Below, piece after piece: positions 29,898-36,865 of a DNA stretch of 39,518 nt. The stretch is taken from NCBI GenBank assembly GCA_009885695.1, contig VFKE01000215.1:1-39518 (forward strand), given 5' to 3'. The position numbers and the translations under genes are program-made. Each line of letters begins with the position of its first letter. The stretch's first letter is position 1. This DNA comes from Verrucomicrobiota bacterium. GTDB lineage: Bacteria > Verrucomicrobiota > Verrucomicrobiia > Verrucomicrobiales > Verrucomicrobiaceae. The notes under the pieces are model-generated. The model ran no database searches. It was not told the origin of the DNA and saw only the letters and a program-made list of their open reading frames with translations.

Positions 29898-31028
29898 TTA
29901 CACCAGCGCCCGCTCCACCCGCGCGGAGATGCCCGTGAAAACGTGCCAGGGAATGGTGTCGGCTAAAGCGGCGATCTCGTTCACGGAAATGGCCGCGCCC
30001 TCTTGCGCACCCAATAGTACAGCCTCGTCCCCCACCCCGACGCCCGGTGCAACATCCGTCACATCCACCATGATCATGTCCATCGTGACCCGGCCCAGAA
30101 GCGGGCAATGCCGGCCGTGGATGAGCACCGTGGCACCTTTGCCGGAGACCTGACGCGGATAGCCATCCGCATAACCGCAGGCCAGCGTGGCCACGCGAGA
30201 ATTTCGTTTTAGCTTTTCTGTGCGACCGTAGCTGATGCCGTGACCGGCGGGCAGCTTGCGCACGAGGATGATGCGCGTCTTCCACGTCAGCACCGGCTTG
30301 AGCAACGGCTGTTGCGCGGGAATCGGCGAGACGCCATAGAGCGCGAGGCCGGGCCGCGCGAGAGTGCAAAATTCCGAAGTCTGGGGAAACCCGAGAAGCC
30401 CGGCACTGTTGTCGAGATGAATCCAGCGGGGACTCAGGCCGCCGGCGTGGGCATGTGCGACCACCCTTCTGAAGCGCCCGATCTGGGCCAGCGTGAAAGT
30501 TTTATCCTCGTCTGCCGAGGGCAGATGCGAGGCGATGCCGTTCCAGCGGATATTGGCAAACTTCTGCAAATCACGCGCCGTGGTTTCATCCCAGGCTTTC
30601 TCCGGAATTCCCATGCGGCCCATGCCGGTGTCGATTACGATGTGCGCGCACACGGTGCGGCCCAGCCTCGCCGCCAGCACATCCCACTCGGCGGCCTCCT
30701 CCAAGGAACTGATAGAAACCTGCAGGCCGTCCTGCAGCGCGGTCTCCCGCTCATCCGGCAGGCAGGAGCCGAACAGGACGACGGGCGTTCTGGTTCCCGC
30801 GGCCTCCACGTCCTGCGCCTCGTGTAGATTTGCGACGCCGAACAACGCCGCGCGCCCTTGCAGCGCCCGCACCACTGCCGCCGTGCCGTGGCCGTAGGCG
30901 TTCGCCTTCACCACGGCCAGCAGTTCCATCCCGCCGTGGGCGCGGAGTGTGTCGGCATTGCGCAGCAGCGCAGCGGGATCAATTACGACCCAGCAGCGAA
31001 GGCGGCGGTTGGCGGTGGCGGCGGACAT
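29898..31028 (-). CDS. alr: Alanine racemase
   Basis: This PLP enzyme makes D-alanine for peptidoglycan. The 376-residue protein has the cofactor Lys41 in AVVKANAYGHG, and the second catalytic base Tyr lies in the C-terminal barrel (HGISYGRTEKLKR followed by ACGYADGYPR). VTMDMIMVDVT is also typical. Length is normal. The gene is convergent with the glutaredoxin-like gene, 21 bases apart. Confidence 0.96.
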   Translation of the reverse strand: MSAATANRRLRCWVVIDPAALLRNADTLRAHGGMELLAVVKANAYGHGTAAVVRALQGRAALFGVANLHEAQDVEAAGTRTPVVLFGSCLPDERETALQDGLQVSISSLEEAAEWDVLAARLGRTVCAHIVIDTGMGRMGIPEKAWDETTARDLQKFANIRWNGIASHLPSADEDKTFTLAQIGRFRRVVAHAHAGGLSPRWIHLDNSAGLLGFPQTSEFCTLARPGLALYGVSPIPAQQPLLKPVLTWKTRIILVRKLPAGHGISYGRTEKLKRNSRVATLACGYADGYPRQVSGKGATVLIHGRHCPLLGRVTMDMIMVDVTDVAPGVGVGDEAVLLGAQEGAAISVNEIAALADTIPWHVFTGISARVERALV

Positions 31029-31173
31029 TTTGCGGACGCACTCAACGCATTATCCGTGCCCTCGCTCAAGTGGTTCCTTTGGGAAGAAAACTGCTGTTCC
31101 CGGCCACACGCGCAGGCTCATACAAAGCATGCAAAGGGAAGGCGACATGGTCTTTATTCAGTGAAGCATTCTT

Positions 31174-31473
31174 TCAGCGCCGTTCACGCAATTCGGCGCG
31201 CAGATGTTCGACTTCCCCAAGTAGTGCTGTGAGCAATTTCAGACCGTTGAGATTGAGTTCACAGGTGTCGCGCAAATAGTCGATGCGGTGGAGTGACCGG
31301 ATGGTTTCATCGTCATAGTGAGCGCCACTGGGACGGATGATGCCGTGTTCCTGATAGTGCAGGATGGTTTGCGTCGATATGCCAGTAATATTTGAGAGAA
31401 TTTCCAGGGTGTAACAGGCGCTGTTATCAGATTCATTGTCGGATAATTTGGCGCGAGGCGTGGATGTATTCAT
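31174..31473 (-). CDS. cbpM: MerR-type chaperone modulator, CbpM-like
   Basis: This 99-residue protein has a MerR-like helix-turn-helix (YTLEILSNITGISTQTILHYQ followed by GIIRPSG) and a C-terminal helix (LKLLTALLGEVEHLRAEL). Small proteins of this type next to cbpA bind the J-domain of CbpA and restrain it. Its ATG lies one base after the cbpA stop (TGATATG), so the two are translated together. The identification rests on the fold and position; it could also be a DNA-binding regulator. Confidence 0.8.
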   Translation of the reverse strand: MNTSTPRAKLSDNESDNSACYTLEILSNITGISTQTILHYQEHGIIRPSGAHYDDETIRSLHRIDYLRDTCELNLNGLKLLTALLGEVEHLRAELRERR

Positions 31474-31474
31474 A

Positions 31475-32470
31475 TCAGGAACGTGGGTTAAGGGTGGAAG
31501 CACTGCGCAGTTGCTCCCACAACTTGCGCTCGGATTCGCCAATCTGTGAAGGAAGGACGACACGGAGGGTCACATAAAAATCTCCGCGCTCACCCGTCTT
31601 GCTCTTTGGCAATCCGCGGCCGCGTACGCGGAGTTTTTGATTATTTGCCGCTCCGGCTGGGATGCGAAGTTTGATGGAGCCATCAAGCGTGGGAATTACG
31701 ACTTCGGCACCGAGCACCGCCTCCCATGGCGCGGTATCTAGTTCGTGATGTAAATCGGCCTCGCGTGCGGTGAATTCGGGATGCGCAGCGTGACGCACGC
31801 GCAGGTAGAGGTCGCCCGCTTGAGCACCATTTTGACCGGGCGCTCCCTGACCGGGCGCTCCCTGACCGGGCACGCGGATGCGGCGTCCATCCGTGGCACC
31901 GGGTGGAATCCTCACTTGAAACGAATGCGTTTGCGTCTCACCGGTCTGGTGATTCACGGTTTGCAGTGAAATCGGCCTCTGCGTTCCATGCATGGCCTCT
32001 TCCAGCGTGACGAGAATGTCGCCCTCGATGTCGTGACCGCGTCGGCCACGGCTTTTGCTTGCCTTCCCGCCAGATGTTCCATCTTCAAAGTCTTGGGGGA
32101 AGCCGTAGCGACTGCCACCGCTGAAATACTGCTCGAAGAAGTCACTAAATCCAGTTCCTCCGAAGTGAAACTCCTGGCCGTGGGAGCCTGCGTCCGCCTC
32201 TCCACGCTGCCATTCCGGTGGCGTTTTATAATCGCCCGTCTCCTGCCAGTGTGCACCGAGCCGGTCATATTTTTTGCGTTTGCCTGGGTCACCAAGCACT
32301 TCATTAGCCTCGTTGATTTCCTTGAATTTTTCCTCAGCAACCTTCTTGTCCGTGGCGGTGTCGGGATGGTATTGACGTGCCAATTTTCGAAATGCCTTCT
32401 TGATCTCATCCGCGCTGGAGTCGCGTGAAACACCGAGAGTGGAATAGTAGTCTTTGAATAGAGTGGCCAT
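31475..32470 (-). CDS. cbpA: DnaJ-class co-chaperone CbpA
   Basis: This 331-residue type II J-protein stimulates DnaK. The J domain is residues 1-70 with HPD at 35-37 (ARQYHPDTA), then a Gly/Phe-rich linker ([16 protein letters not shown]), then two DnaJ C-terminal beta domains ([46 protein letters not shown]). There is no zinc-finger domain. A 15-base unit is repeated in tandem at 31834-31863, giving [12 protein letters not shown] in the first C-terminal domain loop. The ATG at 32468-32470 fits the family; one eleven codons upstream is possible. Confidence 0.93.
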   Translation of the reverse strand: MATLFKDYYSTLGVSRDSSADEIKKAFRKLARQYHPDTATDKKVAEEKFKEINEANEVLGDPGKRKKYDRLGAHWQETGDYKTPPEWQRGEADAGSHGQEFHFGGTGFSDFFEQYFSGGSRYGFPQDFEDGTSGGKASKSRGRRGHDIEGDILVTLEEAMHGTQRPISLQTVNHQTGETQTHSFQVRIPPGATDGRRIRVPGQGAPGQGAPGQNGAQAGDLYLRVRHAAHPEFTAREADLHHELDTAPWEAVLGAEVVIPTLDGSIKLRIPAGAANNQKLRVRGRGLPKSKTGERGDFYVTLRVVLPSQIGESERKLWEQLRSASTLNPRS

Positions 32471-32603
32471 GGTTGAAATACGAGTGGTGTTCTTCGAATT
32501 CAAGATGAGAATGCGCAGAGCAAACTCATAAACTCATGGTTCAGCGTGGTCAGCGCGTCAGGGATGAAACGAAGCAGCGGCCCGCATGGGCTCATCAATT
32601 TGT

Positions 32604-34286
32604 TTAACTCCTGCGGCTGAATTTGCGCAGTACAAGTCTGCTGATGTCCTCGACCTCTTTATTCCTGAGCAGCATATTGACTCCAAAGTAGACGACGCCA
32701 GCCAAGGTGATGGTTAGACTGAGCGTCAATATTCTCAGTGACAGGCCGTATTCGGCCCAGCCCGCCAGCAGTGTGAGCCATGAGCCCCAGCACACGCCAG
32801 CCATGCAAGCCGCCGCCACCAGGATTTTACCGGAAAAGCGAAGCAACTCGAGCCCATTTAGATGACCTGCGAAGCGGCGCATGGCGAAGAAGAGAAGCGT
32901 GAAGTTCAACGCGGCGGTGATGCTGGTGGACAACGCAAGATAGCGGTGGTCGAGATGCCAGCGGATGACAAAAAGATAATTCAACCCAGCCGAGACCAGC
33001 ACGCAGAGCACACTCACGAACATGGGCACGAAACGTTTCTCGATCGCATAGAACGCTGGCTGAAGAACTTTCAAGCCGCTGTAAAACACCAGGCCCAGCG
33101 CGTAAGATTGCAATGCAACCGCGCAACCGGGAACATGGAGCGGATTCTTCGCCGCAGCGCCGTTGCCATAGACCAGCGACATGATTGGCTCCGCCAGTAT
33201 GATGAGGCCAACGGCGCTGGGCACGCTGAGCAGCGCGCCCATCCGGATGGTCTTGCTCAAGGTGTCGCGGAAACTGTCGCCGATGCCGTGGGTCGCCAGC
33301 CGCGCCAGCGCCGGCAGGGAAACGGTCGCCAGCCCGACCCCGAACAATCCGAGCGGCAACTGCATCAGGCGAAACGCGCTATAGAGCCACGTCACTGGCC
33401 CGTCACCCGCCACATGCGAGGCAAAGATGGCGTTGAGCATTACACTCACCTGCACCACGCTGCCGCTGACAATGGCCGGCCACATCAGTTGCAATGTGTG
33501 CCGCACACCACTGTCCTTCCAGTTGAAATCGAAACCGAAGATGAAGCCAACTTTTTTCAATGCCGGCCATTGCACCGCGAGCTGGAGCAGTCCGCCGACC
33601 AGGGTGCCGATGGCAAAGCCAATCACCGCATTCTTGCCAAAGTGCGGATCGATCCACCAGCCGATCAGTCCGCCTGCGGCCATGCTGCCGATGTTGAAGA
33701 AGGTGGAACTCATGGCCGGCATGAAAAAAATCTTCCGGGCATTGAGCATTCCCATCACCAAAGCGGCGAGCGAGACCAGCAGGATGAACGGATACATGAT
33801 CCGGGCCAGGGTGATGGTGAACTCAATTTTTTCGGACAGGTCTTCTGGCGAGAGCTGATTCTTTGAATCTGCCGGGTGCCGCCAGCCGGAGGCCAGAATC
33901 CAGATGATCCACGGGGCGAGCAACACTCCGAGCAGGGAGATGATGCTCATAAACACCGATGCCAGCGTCATCATTTTGCGTGCCAGTTTCCACGATGCCT
34001 CTTCGCCCTCGACCTGCGTTTTGCGGGTGAATACGGTGATGAATGCCGTGCTCAACGCGCCTTCGGCGAAGAGGTCGCGCAACATATTCGGCGCCTTGAA
34101 CGCCATGTTGAAGCAGTCGAGCCAGCGCAGATTTTCCTTGCTGGCGAAAAGTGCGCTGAGCACCACTTCGCGCACCAGCCCCAGGACGCGACTGCAAAGG
34201 ATGGCAATTGAGACTAGGCCGAAGGCCTTGGCACCAATTTGCGGCTCGGCCTGCCGGGCCTGCGCCATAGACCCTTCGTCGTTCAT
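32604..34286 (-). CDS. murJ: Lipid II flippase MurJ (MviN)
   Basis: This 560-residue MOP-superfamily flippase moves lipid II across the inner membrane for peptidoglycan synthesis. About 14 membrane segments can be traced. Typical motifs are SRVLGLVREVVLSALFA, FRAPNMLRDLFAEGALSTAF-like (here KAPNMLRDLFAEGALS), and RLMQLPLGLFGVGLATVSLP. It overlaps the tsaC stop by four bases (ATGA), so it is co-translated with it. Confidence 0.95.
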   Translation of the reverse strand: MNDEGSMAQARQAEPQIGAKAFGLVSIAILCSRVLGLVREVVLSALFASKENLRWLDCFNMAFKAPNMLRDLFAEGALSTAFITVFTRKTQVEGEEASWKLARKMMTLASVFMSIISLLGVLLAPWIIWILASGWRHPADSKNQLSPEDLSEKIEFTITLARIMYPFILLVSLAALVMGMLNARKIFFMPAMSSTFFNIGSMAAGGLIGWWIDPHFGKNAVIGFAIGTLVGGLLQLAVQWPALKKVGFIFGFDFNWKDSGVRHTLQLMWPAIVSGSVVQVSVMLNAIFASHVAGDGPVTWLYSAFRLMQLPLGLFGVGLATVSLPALARLATHGIGDSFRDTLSKTIRMGALLSVPSAVGLIILAEPIMSLVYGNGAAAKNPLHVPGCAVALQSYALGLVFYSGLKVLQPAFYAIEKRFVPMFVSVLCVLVSAGLNYLFVIRWHLDHRYLALSTSITAALNFTLLFFAMRRFAGHLNGLELLRFSGKILVAAACMAGVCWGSWLTLLAGWAEYGLSLRILTLSLTITLAGVVYFGVNMLLRNKEVEDISRLVLRKFSRRS

Positions 34287-35359
34287 GCCCGGTGTGTTTT
34301 CGCAGCCGCCTTGCGCAGCCGATCCATCATCGCAATGCCCAGTCCACGCTCGGGTATCGATTCGGCAATGATTTCGTCCACGCCGAGACTGTCGAGTTCG
34401 CGCAGTGCGTAGAAGAAGCGCACAGCGGCCTCGGGCATTTTGCCATTGCCAGGGCTCAGGACAAACGTCTGCACCCAGTCCGTAAGGTTCAGGTAACCCT
34501 CCTCGGGATCACCACAGTAGCTCAGCAGCGCGTAGCGTTTGCCCGGCTCCGGAGAGAAATCATGGGGCGACTCCAGCACGCGCAGCGGTGTGTGCGGCGC
34601 GTAATGCGAGATTAGCTGGCCGGGGGCCTCCATCGCTGGTTCTCCCTCGGAGACTGCCTCGACATCGCGCCGGTGCTCCTTGGTCCTGCCGGGAAAGAAT
34701 GACCGGCCGAATGGTTTTAAATCATCCGGCGTGATCGGACCGGGCCGCAGGATAACGAAGCGCGGCTTTGATTCACCTACATTTTCCACTCTGACGATGG
34801 TGCTCTCCAGACCATGGATGCACGCGCCCCCGTCGACGATCAGGGGAATGCGACCCCCGAGCTCGGCCATCACTGCATTTGCTGAGGTTGGGCTGAGGGA
34901 GCCAAAGTGGTTTGCGCTCGGAGCGGCCAGCGGTCGACCAAGGGTCCGCGCGACGCGGTTGAAGATCAGATTCGAACTGGCGCGCACCGCGACCGTGGGA
35001 AGTCCGGCAGTAACAATGTCCGGCACCACGCTCTTCTTCGGCAGCACCAGCGTCAGTGGTCCGGGCCAGAAACGATCAATGAGACGCTTCACGGCGGCGG
35101 CGATTTCCTCTGGAATGTCCGCCACGGTATCGAGGTCCGTCTTGTGCGGCAGATGCACGATCAGGGGATCAAATGACGGGCGCTCCTTGACCGCAAAAAT
35201 TTTAGCCACGGCAACTGCGTTCAGCGCATCGGCCGCCAGCCCGTAGACGGTTTCGGTCGGCAGCGCCACCACTTCGCCTGCTGCGAGCAAGCGCACAGCT
35301 TCATCCACGACACCGTGGAGCAATTCAGGATGATCTGTCGGAAGGATTCGGGTTTCCAT
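34283..35359 (-). CDS. tsaC: Threonylcarbamoyl-AMP synthase, Sua5 type
   Basis: The protein makes threonylcarbamoyl-AMP for the t6A37 modification of tRNAs that read ANN codons. At 358 residues it is the long Sua5 form: the YrdC domain (about 10-205, with VALPTETVYGLAADA, KERPSFDPLIVH and APSANHFGSLSPTSA) plus a C-terminal Sua5 domain (about 230-350, with LISHYAPHTPLRV). It is upstream of and overlapping murJ. Confidence 0.94.
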   Translation of the reverse strand: METRILPTDHPELLHGVVDEAVRLLAAGEVVALPTETVYGLAADALNAVAVAKIFAVKERPSFDPLIVHLPHKTDLDTVADIPEEIAAAVKRLIDRFWPGPLTLVLPKKSVVPDIVTAGLPTVAVRASSNLIFNRVARTLGRPLAAPSANHFGSLSPTSANAVMAELGGRIPLIVDGGACIHGLESTIVRVENVGESKPRFVILRPGPITPDDLKPFGRSFFPGRTKEHRRDVEAVSEGEPAMEAPGQLISHYAPHTPLRVLESPHDFSPEPGKRYALLSYCGDPEEGYLNLTDWVQTFVLSPGNGKMPEAAVRFFYALRELDSLGVDEIIAESIPERGLGIAMMDRLRKAAAKTHRA

Positions 35360-35414
35360 GCGGGAATCAGGTGACAGTTCCTCCAGTTCGGCTCAAAAGC
35401 AAACCTGCAAAAGA

Positions 35415-35798
35415 ATGCGCAGATTCGCCCTGCAACACTCCACGATTTATCTGCACAGCCTCATCGCACTTGTCGTTCTCTCCGGTTCCTGCGTTGCACC
35501 CTCGGCCCTGGTCGAAATCGTGCCGGTGCCCGGATAAAGCATTCAGCCGCGTGCACTTGCGGTGCCTGACCGGTCGCCGCACCTCGTCAGGTATTAGGGG
35601 TTGGATGGAATCGGCGTCTTCTGGCATGGGCCGTGGATCAGCGGCGGGACTTTCAGCCAGCCCGCGTGCGTCAACAACGAGCCCGTCTCCGCCATTGCCG
35701 CCGGCAACGTCCTCAGAGTGCGGGCGGTGATTGGAATGGACGGAGTCATCCAAGAATACAAAGCACCTGTCTACATGTTACAATCGTTCATGCTTTAG
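35415..35798 (+). pseudogene. Possible decayed small exported protein
   Basis: One + strand frame starts ATG at 35415 with a signal-like stretch (LHSLIALVVLSGSCVAPSA), stops at TAA 35535-35537 and TAG near 35596, then stays open to 35796-35798 with GVFWHGPWISGGTFSQPACV and RVRAVIGMDGVIQEYKAPV. The last part looks protein-like. It may be a small lipoprotein gene broken by stops, or chance. No family is recognised. Nothing else is seen between tsaC and the next gene. Confidence 0.3.
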
Positions 35799-35827
35799 AT
35801 TGCTGATGAAACAGCGAGGGCACCAAG

Positions 35828-36286
35828 CTAATTGAGTATGCTGGAAAATCGTGTCAAGGATTCCGGTTGGTAAGCATTTTCCCTCCCTGCACCCACGCCC
35901 TGATAGCCGGACCCCGTCTGGCCTGGCTGACGGTAGAAGCTGTTGGTGCCGCTGCTGCCTCGGCCCGGCGCATCGATCTGCTCGGGAAAACCGGCAGTCG
36001 GAATGTGCATGCCGCGTAGTTCGGATTCAGTGAGTTCGTGCCTGACCCATGCCATCTGGTTGGCGCGCTGCGGAATGGAGTTTTTTATTATCGCCTCGCG
36101 CCGCTGATATTCTTCGGGGGATATCTCGCCACGGCTCCGGAGGACAGCCAGACGGTCAATGTCGCGTTGTGTTTGCTGTTCTGCCGCCTCGTAATAGCGC
36201 TGCATGTCCGCAGGAGTCGGCATTGACGAACTGCAAGAGGCAAGCAGCAGCACAGACAGCGCGAAGGATATCCTGAGAATGATCAT
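35828..36286 (-). CDS. Small lipoprotein with SHOCT-like motif
   Basis: This 152-residue lipoprotein has a signal peptide with lipobox LLASC (Cys18). A helical part follows (DMQRYYEAAEQQTQRDIDRL), then LRSRGEISPEEYQRREAII, a short SHOCT-like segment often seen at the ends of bacterial proteins. The C-terminal half is Gly/Ser/Gln-rich and probably disordered. No function can be given. Confidence 0.7.
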   Translation of the reverse strand: MIILRISFALSVLLLASCSSSMPTPADMQRYYEAAEQQTQRDIDRLAVLRSRGEISPEEYQRREAIIKNSIPQRANQMAWVRHELTESELRGMHIPTAGFPEQIDAPGRGSSGTNSFYRQPGQTGSGYQGVGAGRENAYQPESLTRFSSILN

Positions 36287-36634
36287 GGAAGGATAGTAAC
36301 CACGGGCGGGACCTTGTTCAACGAAAACAGCTCGGTCACTGATTCAAGGAGGGTGTTCACTTCCGATGTGGCGTTTCTTCAAAGCCATGTCCTGAACCCA
36401 AGGTCCCCGTTCTAATCCACCGCTCACAGCGGTATGACATCACGCTGACAGACGATCCCGACAAATGTCTGATCACGCAAGCGCTGGATCGCCATTGTGA
36501 ATTCGCCCGGACTCTGCAACGCCGAAAAATATTGGGAACAAATTATCCGGAGGCATTGCTTGAGTATTTCGCACCAGAAAAGGTTGGTTAGATTTCTTGA
36601 TCTGGCTGCGCGCCGCTGCATCGTTAGGGGCAGC
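36287..36634. other. Spacer with possible gene remnant
   Basis: No intact gene is seen. On the + strand two frames look faintly coding and join near 36410: NENSSVTDSRRVFTSDV followed by a stop, and RYDITLTDDPDKCLITQALD through EALLEYFAPEKVG ending near 36590. This could be a frameshifted old gene. I recognise no family. Confidence 0.3.
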
Positions 36635-36826
36635 ATGACCGCAGAGCAGAAAAGCAAACTTGCCCAAGGGCTGTTCTTCGGCCTGCTGTTTATTTATCTC
36701 GGCGACTTTATGAGAGGATGCGCGCCGGACTACGCAAGTGTGAAATATGGTGGAAAAATTGGGGTGTATATGGGCGGCGTAATTATCATGTGGGGACTCT
36801 GGCAGTGCCGAACCAGGCCAAAATGA
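36635..36826 (+). CDS. Small two-pass membrane protein
   Basis: This 63-residue protein starts at an ATG preceded by AGGGG (36626-36630). Two hydrophobic stretches are visible, KLAQGLFFGLLFIYLGDFM and IGVYMGGVIIMWGLW, joined by a short polar loop with a Cys. A longer reading from 36497 is possible but its first 46 residues look random. No family is recognised. It lies 39 bases before the aminopeptidase gene. Confidence 0.5.
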   Translation: MTAEQKSKLAQGLFFGLLFIYLGDFMRGCAPDYASVKYGGKIGVYMGGVIIMWGLWQCRTRPK

Positions 36827-36865
36827 AGAGATGGACACCCGTGCGCCGCAGCCTAGGGTTGCGAG

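Noticed and set aside
35367-35753. 128-residue open frame on the - strand downstream of tsaC region
   Set aside because: It is Asp/Arg/His-rich with no hydrophobic core or motif; the + strand frame looks slightly more protein-like, though decayed.
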